The position numbers were made by a program, and so were the translations under genes. Positions 17,744 to 25,779 of a stretch of 64,000 nt of DNA are shown here, piece by piece. Numbering within the stretch: position 1 is the first letter of the stretch; every line of letters begins with the position of its first letter. The notes under the pieces are model-generated. The model was given only the letters and a program-made list of their open reading frames with translations, was not told where the DNA came from and did no database searches. Origin of the DNA: Teredinibacter turnerae (GTDB lineage Bacteria > Pseudomonadota > Gammaproteobacteria > Pseudomonadales > Cellvibrionaceae); assembly GCF_037935975.1 (NCBI RefSeq), contig NZ_CP149817.1:3038001-3102000 (forward strand), read 5' to 3'.

Positions 17744-18640
17744 ATGATATTTAAATCTTCTTCTGAAACGAACGACCTTGAGTCGTACGAAGCTGGCCGT
17801 TCTCTTTCGCAGGATGCTTTCGTACGCCTAAAGCGAAATAAGTTGGCTATGGCCGGAATGATCTTTCTGATCATCATTATTTCGCTCGCCATACTCACGC
17901 CATGGATAGCACCTTACTCTTACGAGGCGCAAAATCTTGACCTTGGGGCAACGCCACCCTCCGCTGAACATTGGATGGGCACCGATATTTTCGGGCGCGA
18001 TCAATTCACCCGCATTCTATACGGTAGCCGAATCTCCCTGATGGTCGGTTTTATTGCCACGGCGGTTGCACTGCTGATTGGCGTGCTCTGGGGCACGATC
18101 GCCGGCTACTCCGGAGGGAAAATCGACTCCTGGATGATGCGAATCGTCGATGTACTCTACGCCCTGCCCTTCACTATTTTTATTATTCTGCTAACTGTCA
18201 TCTTCGGCCGTAGTATTTTCCTACTGTTCCTGGCAATTGGCGCGGTGGAGTGGCTAACGATGGCGCGTATCGTTCGCGGCCAGGTCATGGCTTTAAAGCA
18301 TCAGGAATTTGTGGAAGCTGCAGTATCAATGGGCTTAAGCCGCTGGCAAATTATGACCCGCCACTTAATACCAAATATTCTTGGCCCAGTTATCGTCTAC
18401 ACCACTTTAACCATTCCCGGTGTAATTCTGTTGGAGTCGTTTCTCAGTTTCCTCGGCTTGGGAATTCAGCCACCTCAGAGTTCATGGGGCTCACTGATTT
18501 CCTATGGTGTAGAGACCATTGAAGAGTACCCCTGGCTGCTGATTTATCCGAGCTTGTTTCTCTCGATCACCCTATTTGCATTGAATTTTCTGGGCGATGG
18601 CCTGCGCGATGCTTTCGACCCACGTACATCAAAAGATTAA
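17744..18640 (+). CDS. nppC: Peptide ABC transporter permease, OppC/NppC type
   Basis: 298 residues. A cytoplasmic N-terminal tail with a short amphipathic FVRLKRNKLAMAGM segment (about residues 27-40) precedes the first membrane span, as in OppC. HWMGTDIFGRDQFTRILYGSRISL is the family hallmark, and the EAA loop is FVEAAVSMGLSRWQIMTRHLIP (about residues 188-209). It is the second half of the permease channel. ATG at 17744 lies 4 bases after the nppB stop, and the fused ATPase gene begins 5 bases after its own stop, so the three are one operon. Confidence 0.93.
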   Translation: MIFKSSSETNDLESYEAGRSLSQDAFVRLKRNKLAMAGMIFLIIIISLAILTPWIAPYSYEAQNLDLGATPPSAEHWMGTDIFGRDQFTRILYGSRISLMVGFIATAVALLIGVLWGTIAGYSGGKIDSWMMRIVDVLYALPFTIFIILLTVIFGRSIFLLFLAIGAVEWLTMARIVRGQVMALKHQEFVEAAVSMGLSRWQIMTRHLIPNILGPVIVYTTLTIPGVILLESFLSFLGLGIQPPQSSWGSLISYGVETIEEYPWLLIYPSLFLSITLFALNFLGDGLRDAFDPRTSKD

Positions 18641-18645
18641 ATGGT

Positions 18646-20253
18646 ATGAGTTTACTTTCCGTCTCTAATTTAACGACCAATTTTTACACCCGGGAAGGCG
18701 TTACTAATGCCGTAAAAGATGTCAGCTTCGAACTCGAAGCCGGCAAAATTCTTGGGATTGTTGGGGAGTCCGGATCGGGGAAATCCGTATCCTGTTACAG
18801 CATCCTCGGTTTGATTCCTTCACCGCCAGGCAAGGTGGAGAGTGGCACAGCGGTTTTTGAAGGCAAAGACCTTCTCAAAATGAGTGAAAAAGAGTTACGT
18901 GAAGTCCGCGGTCGCAAGATAAGCATGATCTTCCAAGACCCTATGACCTCGCTAAATCCTTTTATGAGCATCGGAAAACAATTGATGGAAGCCTACCGCC
19001 TCCACTTCAAAGCCGATAAAAAAACCGCTCGCCAAAAAGCACTAAAAGCACTGCAGGAAGTAGGCATTGTCAACGCCGAAAATCGCCTGGATGCTTACCC
19101 CCACGAATTCTCTGGCGGCATGCGCCAGCGCGTAATGATTGCTATGGCTCTTATCACAGAGCCTAAATTACTGGTTGCGGACGAACCCACAACGGCGCTG
19201 GATGTAACCATCCAAGCGCAAATCCTCGATCTTATTAAAAAACTTCAGGCCAGTCATAACCTGGGCGTTATTTTTATTACCCATGATCTCGCAGTTATTT
19301 CCAAGCTAGCGGACGACATCATGGTTATGAAAAGTGGTGAGGTCGTCGAAAAAGGTACCGCGCAGGAAGTATTCACCCACCAGAAACACCCCTACACGCA
19401 AAAATTGATCGCCGCAGTGCCAGATTCAGCTAAGCCTGTGCCAGCGCAAACCGTACTCGACGAAAAACCCTTGGTACGGGTGGAGAGTGTTAACAAAACC
19501 TATGTCACCCACTCTGGCGGTATGTTTAGCCAAAAGCACGAGTCGTTTAAAGCTGTCGATAACATTAGCCTCGAAATCAAACGGGGTGAAATTCTGGGTT
19601 TAGTGGGCGAATCCGGTTCAGGAAAATCCACCTTAGGGCGAAGTATTATTCGCTTAATCGAGAGCGAATCTGACGGTATATTTATAGGCAATCAGCAAGT
19701 TGATCGCCTTAGCCCTCGCCAGCTGCGGGATGCCCGCAAAAATTTCCAAATGATTTTCCAGGATCCGTTTGCCTCTTTAAATCCGCGCTACACCGTGTAT
19801 GACACACTGGCAGAACCCCTTCTTAAACATAAAATCGCAACGCCGAAAAATATCGTGCAAAAAATTAACGAGCTACTCGACGATGTTGGCCTGGAACGCA
19901 AACACATCCGTAAATACCCGCACGAATTTTCTGGCGGTCAGCGCCAACGAATCGCAATAGCCCGTGCACTCGCGCCGGACCCGCAGTTTATCGTTGCCGA
20001 CGAGCCCGTCTCAGCGCTTGATGTAACCATCCAGGCGCAAATACTCGAACTGATACTTAATCTGGCAGAAAAGCGCGGCCTAACCATGCTATTCATTTCT
20101 CACGATCTCGCCGTAGTAAGGTACTTATGCGACCGCGTTATTGTGATGAATCGCGGCAAGATTGTAGAGCAAGGAGAAACCGAAAGCTTGTTCAACAATC
20201 CACAGCAGGATTACACCAGGCAACTATTGGATGCAATTCCACAATTTGCCTAA
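18646..20253 (+). CDS. nppD: Fused double ATPase of the peptide ABC transporter (OppD-OppF type)
   Basis: 535 residues carrying two complete ABC ATPase domains in one chain. Domain 1 has Walker A GESGSGKS (40-47), signature SGGMRQR and Walker [13 protein letters not shown]; domain 2 has Walker A GESGSGKS (321-328), signature SGGQRQR and Walker [13 protein letters not shown]. Each domain ends with the oligopeptide-type C-terminal extension ([12 protein letters not shown] and [11 protein letters not shown]). ATP hydrolysis powers peptide uptake. The fusion of what are OppD and OppF in E. coli, at this length, matches NppD. It closes the operon, and a stem-loop with a T tract follows. Confidence 0.93.
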   Translation: MSLLSVSNLTTNFYTREGVTNAVKDVSFELEAGKILGIVGESGSGKSVSCYSILGLIPSPPGKVESGTAVFEGKDLLKMSEKELREVRGRKISMIFQDPMTSLNPFMSIGKQLMEAYRLHFKADKKTARQKALKALQEVGIVNAENRLDAYPHEFSGGMRQRVMIAMALITEPKLLVADEPTTALDVTIQAQILDLIKKLQASHNLGVIFITHDLAVISKLADDIMVMKSGEVVEKGTAQEVFTHQKHPYTQKLIAAVPDSAKPVPAQTVLDEKPLVRVESVNKTYVTHSGGMFSQKHESFKAVDNISLEIKRGEILGLVGESGSGKSTLGRSIIRLIESESDGIFIGNQQVDRLSPRQLRDARKNFQMIFQDPFASLNPRYTVYDTLAEPLLKHKIATPKNIVQKINELLDDVGLERKHIRKYPHEFSGGQRQRIAIARALAPDPQFIVADEPVSALDVTIQAQILELILNLAEKRGLTMLFISHDLAVVRYLCDRVIVMNRGKIVEQGETESLFNNPQQDYTRQLLDAIPQFA

Positions 20254-20264
20254 ACCAGACTACA

Positions 20265-20293
20265 CGGCTCCAACCTTGAGCCGATGGTTTTTT
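20265..20293 (+). terminator. Intrinsic terminator after the peptide ABC operon
   Basis: CGGCTC (20265-20270), 7-base loop, GAGCCG (20278-20283), then ATGG and a run of eight T. It sits 12 bases after the ATPase stop codon and separates the operon from the POT transporter gene. Confidence 0.75.
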
Positions 20294-20454
20294 TTATGAC
20301 GTCGAACTAACACAAACATTTACAAAATGTAAACCACCAACACCCCAGGCTTTATTGGGAAGTAAAACGCTTCAGCTTGTTAACCCCGAGCTGTAGAACT
20401 AAAAGATGGGCAATCAGATCTTGTCTGCCTTATTTATTACTTTGGGAGTAAAAC

Positions 20455-22215
20455 GTGCAATCATCGTTGCAACAAAAAGAACTCTTCGGCCACCCTGCCG
20501 GACTTTTCGTTTGCTTTACAACTGAGTTGTGGGAGCGCTTTTCTTTTTACGGCATGAAATATTTGCTGTTACTTTATCTTACTAAATATCACCTTTTTTC
20601 CGACGGTGCAGGCTATGATGTACTCGGGGCGTACGCAGGCTTGGTTTATGCGTTGCCATTGATTGGCGGACTGATTGCGGACCGTTATCTTGGCATGCGT
20701 AAGTCGGTGATGTTCGGCGGCATACTACTGGCGCTGGGACACGCCACTATGGCCTACGAAGGTAGCGCTGCAAGCGTGTATGCAGCAGGTACTGTACTCA
20801 AAGACTCGATAGTCTCCTCCACTGGGGTTAGCTATCTTGCAGGAACAACGCTCGCACAAGACGTTATAGTGCAGGATCGCGTCGCGTTAAATGTCTTCTT
20901 TTTTGCTTTAGCGCTCATCACCGTCGGAGTTGGGTTTTTAAAACCTAACATTTCTTCCATTGTCGGTCGCCTCTATGGTGAAAACGACACACGGCGGGAT
21001 GCGGGTTACACCATTTATTATATGGGGATCAATATCGGTTCGTTTTTCGCCACACTGCTATGTGGCTGGCTCGGAGAAACCTTCGGTTGGAGTTACGGTT
21101 TTGGTGCTGCCGGTATCGGTATGCTACTGGGTCTTATCAGCTTTAGCTGGGGTCAAAAATACCTCTACGGCCACGCAGAACCAAATGAACCTGAAAAATT
21201 AAAATCCAAGGTTTTAGGGCTGCTTAGTGTTGAAAACACGATTTACGTCGCCGCGATTCTAAGCCTCGGGTTCGTCTGGATTCTGGTCCAACATGAACCC
21301 ATCGTTCACCTCGCGCAGAACAGTCTGCTGATTATCGCCATCGTCTGTTTGATTCTTTATGCCTTCAGCTACGAGCACGGCTCAATGATCAGTGATAAAC
21401 CCGCGCTTGGCCTTGCTGTTTTTTCTATCGCGAGTGGCTTGTTCTGGGCGCTCACCGATAATGACTTTGGCCTGGGATTAATGCTGCTAGGGCTGGTCGT
21501 ATTTATTATTTACGGTTTCAAAAATAATAAATCGCCTGAGTACAGCAGAACGGTCGTCCTGATGATTCTCATTCTTTCATCAGTCGTGTTCTGGGCCCTG
21601 TTCGAGCAGTCCGCTGGTAGCATGACCCTCTACGCTGACCGCGTTCTGGATCGCTCTTTTGGCGGTGGCGAAATTCGTGCTTCCATGTTTGGATCGCTTA
21701 ATGCGGGCTTTATCATGCTCTTGGCTATTCCCCTCGCCTGGCTGTGGACCTGGCTGGGCAAACGGAATCTGGAACCCTCCACGCCCGTAAAATTTAGCCT
21801 GGGAATTTTGCAGGCGGGTCTGGGGTTCGGTGCGTTGGTTCTAGGCGCACAATTTCCAAATGAAGCCGGAAAAGTCGGGATGATTTGGCTGGTGCTGGCT
21901 TACTTGCTCCATACCACTGGCGAGCTTTGTCTATCGCCTGTTGGCTTGTCAGCCGTAAGTAAGCTTTCAATATCGAAAGTGATGAGCGTCAGTATGGGTA
22001 CGTGGTTTTTGGCAACCGCCCTTTCGGAGACCATAGCCACACGGATAGGGAAAATGGCTTCCATCAATGCCAATGCTGATGCAGCCGACCCGCTAGCTAT
22101 GCTTGCGACTTACACCCAACTCTACTCGTTCTTGATGTGGCTGGGTGTTGGTGTGGCGGTATTTATGTTTGTGATATCACCGTTCCTCAAAAAAGGAATG
22201 CGCGGTATTCACTAA
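20455..22215 (+). CDS. POT-family proton-coupled peptide transporter
   Basis: 586 residues with about 14 hydrophobic segments. The family motif is present as ELWERFSFYGMK (Glu24, Glu27, Arg28), the proton-coupling ExxER signature of PTR2/DtpA proteins. GLIADRYLGMRKS (loop 2-3) and FLKPNISSIVGRLY are further hallmarks. An insert of about 60 residues near 95-145 is longer than in E. coli Dtp proteins. It imports di- and tripeptides with protons through the inner membrane. The start is GTG at 20455 with GGGAG six bases upstream. Together with the ABC system before it and the M2 peptidase after it, this part of the window is devoted to peptide use. Confidence 0.92.
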   Translation: MQSSLQQKELFGHPAGLFVCFTTELWERFSFYGMKYLLLLYLTKYHLFSDGAGYDVLGAYAGLVYALPLIGGLIADRYLGMRKSVMFGGILLALGHATMAYEGSAASVYAAGTVLKDSIVSSTGVSYLAGTTLAQDVIVQDRVALNVFFFALALITVGVGFLKPNISSIVGRLYGENDTRRDAGYTIYYMGINIGSFFATLLCGWLGETFGWSYGFGAAGIGMLLGLISFSWGQKYLYGHAEPNEPEKLKSKVLGLLSVENTIYVAAILSLGFVWILVQHEPIVHLAQNSLLIIAIVCLILYAFSYEHGSMISDKPALGLAVFSIASGLFWALTDNDFGLGLMLLGLVVFIIYGFKNNKSPEYSRTVVLMILILSSVVFWALFEQSAGSMTLYADRVLDRSFGGGEIRASMFGSLNAGFIMLLAIPLAWLWTWLGKRNLEPSTPVKFSLGILQAGLGFGALVLGAQFPNEAGKVGMIWLVLAYLLHTTGELCLSPVGLSAVSKLSISKVMSVSMGTWFLATALSETIATRIGKMASINANADAADPLAMLATYTQLYSFLMWLGVGVAVFMFVISPFLKKGMRGIH

Positions 22216-22249
22216 CAGTCAGTCGAACATTTTGGCTGAACGCCGTAAC

Positions 22250-22293
22250 CCGCTGCAAACAGGTGAACCGCTAGGTCCCCCTGTTTGCAGCGG
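22250..22293 (+). terminator. Long perfect stem-loop downstream of the POT gene
   Basis: CCGCTGCAAACAGG (22250-22263) and CCTGTTTGCAGCGG (22280-22293) form a perfect 14-bp stem around a 16-base loop. It begins 35 bases after the POT stop codon. No T tract follows, so it may be an mRNA 3'-end stabiliser or a factor-assisted terminator rather than a simple intrinsic one. Confidence 0.5.
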
Positions 22294-22504
22294 CCCTATC
22301 AAAATACCATTTTAAGCCTTGTGCTAAACCAACACCACCTACCTGTATTGAAGCTCAGCAAACACAGACACTATTAATCCGGAATTTAAATAGATGCCGC
22401 TATCTATTTGATCGAGCTCACTCCAACGATTTTAAAAACCAAATACGCATCGCATTGACACTATCGAACTACCGTAACAACAGCGCGAACGTTATTTCAA
22501 ACAC

Positions 22505-22531
22505 AAAAAAAGCGCCTGATAAAGGCGCTTT
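22505..22531 (-). terminator. Intrinsic terminator of the M2 peptidase gene
   Basis: On the minus strand AAAGCGCC, a 7-base loop and GGCGCTTT are followed by a run of T. It lies 20 bases past the M2 peptidase stop codon. The stem ends in A/T runs on both sides, so it may also work in the other direction. Confidence 0.8.
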
Positions 22532-22550
22532 AAGATAATTTAATAGCTGA

Positions 22551-24380
22551 TCACCAACCGCAGCTTCGCCCTGTGTTTTGCTCATCGAGCCAGGCCTTTA
22601 CCGGTGCAAAGTAATCGATAATCGCAGATGCATCCAGTGTCTCCTGCCCTGTCACTGCGGCCATAGCTTCTTGCCAGGGTTTGCTCCGCCCCATTTCCAT
22701 CATGGCTTTTAACTTAGCACCAGCAGCCTCGTTACCATAGATTGAACACCGGTGCAGAGGGCCTTCGTAACCTGCGGTTTCACACAACGCTTTGTGAAAC
22801 TGAAATTGCTGAATAAATGCTAGGAAATAGCGCGTGTAGGGTGTATTGCCAGGGATATGATACTTCGCACCTGGATCGAAATCTTCTTCCGAACGCGACA
22901 CTGGAGCGGCGATACCTTGATACTTTTCACGTAATGCCCACCAGCCTTTATTGTAATCGGCTGGCGCAAGTTCACCGCTGAACACCTGCCAACGCCACTT
23001 ATCTACGAGTAACCCAAACGGAAGAAATGCAATTTTATCCAGCGCCAATTCGAGCAGCTGGCCAAGATCTTCGTCCACAGGCGGCTCTTCATCCAGCAAA
23101 CCAATCTGCACCAGATAGCTAGGCGTAATGGATAGAGCTACCGTATCGCCGAGCGCCTCATGGAAGCCGTCGTTAGCGCTGCCACGGTAGACAAAGGGCT
23201 GCTCTTTATACGCGCGCTGATAATAATTGTGGCCCAATTCGTGATGAACGGTTTGAAAATCTTCTGCGTTTTTCTGAATACACATTTTAATACGCAGATC
23301 GTCTTTGTCGTCTAGGTTCCAGGCGCTCGCGTGACAGACAACATCACGATCACGTGGTTTGGTGAACATTGAACGCTCCCAAAAAGTGTCTGGAAGTGGC
23401 TCGAACCCAATAGATGAGAAAAAAGCTTCACCGGTTTTTACCATATCCAGTTCACTCATACCTCTTTTCTCAATCAATGAGGTAAGGTTATAGCTGGAGC
23501 TGACTTCCGGTTTTACTTTATCGTACACATTTGACCAGGTTTGAGCCCACATATTACCCAATAAATGGGCAGGGATTTTACCTTCGGACGGCACAACGTC
23601 ATCGCCATAGAATTCGTTCAATTTAGCCCGTACATGACAATGTAAAGCTTCATAAAAGGGCTTCACTTTGTCCCATTGTGCATCGACATCAGCGGCGAAC
23701 GCTTCGGGCGGCATATCGTAGTTGGAGCGCCAGAGATCGGCCAGATTCGCGTAACCCAGATCTTGCGCCCCCTTATTGGCAATCTCAACCTGTCTCTCGT
23801 ACAGGCCACGCATCGGCGGAGAGACATCGCGCCACCCGGCCCACACAGATTTCATCAATTCAGGATCATCACTTTCCGCGAGGATTTTGCTCATATCACC
23901 AAGGGACATGCAATTACCATCGGCCGTACAGTATTGACCAGCGCCGTACATGCCTTGCATTTTAGAGCCAATTTGCGCCAGCTCACTCGCCAGCTTTTCG
24001 TCGTCGGGCGCAGGAAAACTTAAGCTCAGCCGCAAACCGTCGAGTTGACGACGTGTATCCGGAGTAAGTTCGGCGCCGTCCCAATTTTTGACTTGCTTGG
24101 CAAACTGCACCGTTTTCAGGGTAAACTCCTTGCCTGCGCGCGCTTCGACTTCCTGGCTATCGAAATTGATATAGGTCGCAGCCAGCCAGGACGCATGATT
24201 TAAAAATAGCGACGCGTCACCGAGCTCCGCTTCCGCCTCTTTTAAAAAGGCTTTAGCGCTTTCCTCATCATATTTCTCGGCGTTGGCCTGTGCAGTATCA
24301 GTGCCTTTTTCTGATTGATTGCACGCCATAAGTGCACACGCCGCGAGAGGCAAAACGAAAGTCCTAAGGGTAATGGGCAT
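22551..24380 (-). CDS. M2-family peptidyl-dipeptidase (angiotensin-converting-enzyme type), lipoprotein
   Basis: 609 residues. Lipobox ALMAC with Cys20 predicts a lipoprotein. The zinc site is HHELGHNYYQ with ligands His380 and His384, catalytic Glu381, and third ligand Glu408 in HEALGD. The order and spacing of motifs match bacterial ACE homologues, which remove C-terminal dipeptides from oligopeptides. Two Cys pairs (Cys151/Cys157 and Cys349/Cys367) resemble the conserved disulfides of the family and fit an extracytoplasmic location. Products would be dipeptides, the substrates of the neighbouring POT transporter, which is convergent with it. It has its own terminator downstream. Confidence 0.93.
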   Translation of the reverse strand: MPITLRTFVLPLAACALMACNQSEKGTDTAQANAEKYDEESAKAFLKEAEAELGDASLFLNHASWLAATYINFDSQEVEARAGKEFTLKTVQFAKQVKNWDGAELTPDTRRQLDGLRLSLSFPAPDDEKLASELAQIGSKMQGMYGAGQYCTADGNCMSLGDMSKILAESDDPELMKSVWAGWRDVSPPMRGLYERQVEIANKGAQDLGYANLADLWRSNYDMPPEAFAADVDAQWDKVKPFYEALHCHVRAKLNEFYGDDVVPSEGKIPAHLLGNMWAQTWSNVYDKVKPEVSSSYNLTSLIEKRGMSELDMVKTGEAFFSSIGFEPLPDTFWERSMFTKPRDRDVVCHASAWNLDDKDDLRIKMCIQKNAEDFQTVHHELGHNYYQRAYKEQPFVYRGSANDGFHEALGDTVALSITPSYLVQIGLLDEEPPVDEDLGQLLELALDKIAFLPFGLLVDKWRWQVFSGELAPADYNKGWWALREKYQGIAAPVSRSEEDFDPGAKYHIPGNTPYTRYFLAFIQQFQFHKALCETAGYEGPLHRCSIYGNEAAGAKLKAMMEMGRSKPWQEAMAAVTGQETLDASAIIDYFAPVKAWLDEQNTGRSCGW

Positions 24381-24531
24381 AGTTTTTTCCTATTAAATTT
24401 TCAGCGGAAATACTACCTGATTTCGCTCTTACCTAAAACCGCTTGGTTGCTCTATTTAGTTACCGGTAATGTATAAGACGAAGACTGAATAACGTTTGCG
24501 AGATCGATAAACAACACTTATTTCGCTACCT

Positions 24532-25137
24532 CTACAACAAACCGAATTCAGCCAACACTGCCCTCACGTCATCCAGCCCTACGGCTCTTTTCCCGTGCAT
24601 TCCAGCGGCGATTGCTCCATCGATATTTACCTGATTGTCGTCTATAAACAGGATATGTTCAGGGGCAACTTGCATATCGTTGGCAACATAGACAAAGCTC
24701 TCTACATCCGGTTTAAATAAACCTATCTCGTAAGATGCATAGGTGTGGTTGAAATAACTGGCCAGGTTTAAGTTGTGAAGCAATCTGGGAAGATGCAGGC
24801 GATTGGTGTTTGAGAAAAATGCCAGCTTATAGTGCGGCTTTAATTGCTCGAGCAGGCCTGCAGCGCCTGGGAACAGGGATTTAGGCCAGTTTATAAACGC
24901 CTCTCGAAACATTTGCTCATCTATTTTAAGATTAAATTCCTTCACGACCCCCAGGACAAACTCCTCCTCACTTATCTGCCCAGTTTCAAATCCCTTGACG
25001 GTGGGTGATTGCAGCCAGGCCAACCAGTTTTGCTCCGCCGGTATCGGATTATCCACCCAGCTATCTTTAATAGGCAGCCCATCTAGCTCTAATAAAACAC
25101 CACCCAAATCGAACAGAATTGTGGAAATAGCATGCAT
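24532..25137 (-). CDS. HAD-superfamily hydrolase (YihX-like phosphatase)
   Basis: 201 residues from ATG 25137 (208 if ATG 25158 is used; the inner ATG has AGAGG upstream and puts the first motif at the usual place). HAD motif I is FDLGGVLLELD, motif II FFSNTNRLH, and motif IV LFIDDNQVNIDGA with a Lys before it (GLFKPD). The cap is of the small helical type. Members near this group dephosphorylate sugar phosphates such as glucose-1-phosphate, but motif I here reads DLGG instead of the common DxD (second Asp replaced by Gly), as it does in the YihX/epoxide-hydrolase-N group. The substrate is unknown. It stands alone between the M2 peptidase and the small prodomain-like gene. Confidence 0.85.
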   Translation of the reverse strand: MHAISTILFDLGGVLLELDGLPIKDSWVDNPIPAEQNWLAWLQSPTVKGFETGQISEEEFVLGVVKEFNLKIDEQMFREAFINWPKSLFPGAAGLLEQLKPHYKLAFFSNTNRLHLPRLLHNLNLASYFNHTYASYEIGLFKPDVESFVYVANDMQVAPEHILFIDDNQVNIDGAIAAGMHGKRAVGLDDVRAVLAEFGLL

Positions 25138-25380
25138 CAGGAACCCAGCCTCTATCATTCACTCAAAATAGGAAACACTATATCACTTCAACATTGCAAG
25201 CAGACACTCGAGAGCTGTGCAGCGCTTTTCAGCAACGCTTCAGACGTTCACACGGTATTTGTCGCCTAAAGTAGGTTACTTAACCAAGCTATTGCTCAGC
25301 GACCAGAATCCATGTTCTGAAGCTAAAATGCAGACCAGTTCCGAGCACAAACAAACACCTATTTTGATTACCGAGGATCT

Positions 25381-25740
25381 ATGCAAACACGTTTTATAGT
25401 TTTTATTATCACATTCGCAGTTACCGGTGCGGCGAGCGGTGCGGCGAGCGCTGCTCCTCCCGCCCGACCTTCGCAGGTCTTTAATCAGTCAAATGGCGAC
25501 CAGGTACATCTGCAGCGAATGAAGGCTGATGGATTGCAATGGTTTGTTACCCATCGCGGAGACGTGGTGGTATTTAACAAACAAAGTGGCAACTACGAAT
25601 ATGCTCGCGTAATGGCGGATGGCGATCAATTTAAACTCTTACCTTCCGGAATCAAGGTTGGAGAAAAAAACGATTCATCTGAATTTTCAATAACAACACA
25701 GCGCGAACTATTGAAACTCAGGAATAAAAAAAGCCGATAA
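25381..25740 (+). CDS. Small secreted protein resembling a stand-alone M6-protease N-terminal (pro)domain
   Basis: 119 residues. Signal peptide with cleavage predicted after ASA near residue 24. The rest (about residues 30-95) has the pattern seen at the N-terminus of many M6-type secreted metalloproteases: VFNQSNGDQVHL, then DGLQWFVT, GDVVVFNKQSGNYEYA and LLPSGIKVGE. Such domains normally precede a protease; here nothing follows, and the chain ends in a basic NKKSR tail. GAGGA five bases before ATG 25381 supports the start. The gene is convergent with the M6 protease, and the two share one terminator. A role as a trans-acting inhibitor or folding helper of that protease is an inference. A free-standing domain with an unrelated role is the alternative. 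Confidence 0.65.
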   Translation: MQTRFIVFIITFAVTGAASGAASAAPPARPSQVFNQSNGDQVHLQRMKADGLQWFVTHRGDVVVFNKQSGNYEYARVMADGDQFKLLPSGIKVGEKNDSSEFSITTQRELLKLRNKKSR

Positions 25741-25756
25741 CGAGGTTATCGGCTTT
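25730..25756. terminator. Bidirectional terminator between prodomain-like gene and M6 protease
   Basis: AAAGCCGATAA (25730-25740), loop CGAGG, TTATCGGCTTT (25746-25756): a perfect 11-bp stem with A and T tracts on its flanks. The left arm contains the stop codon of the small gene. Confidence 0.85.
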
Positions 25757-25779
25757 ATTAACGTCACAGAATGACGGGG

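Larger units (their letters stand above)
22216..22550. other. Intergenic region between POT transporter and M2 peptidase
   Basis: 335 bases between convergent genes. It contains a strong 14-bp stem-loop (22250-22293) and an intrinsic terminator for the minus-strand gene (22505-22531). Nothing else was recognised in between. Confidence 0.5.
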
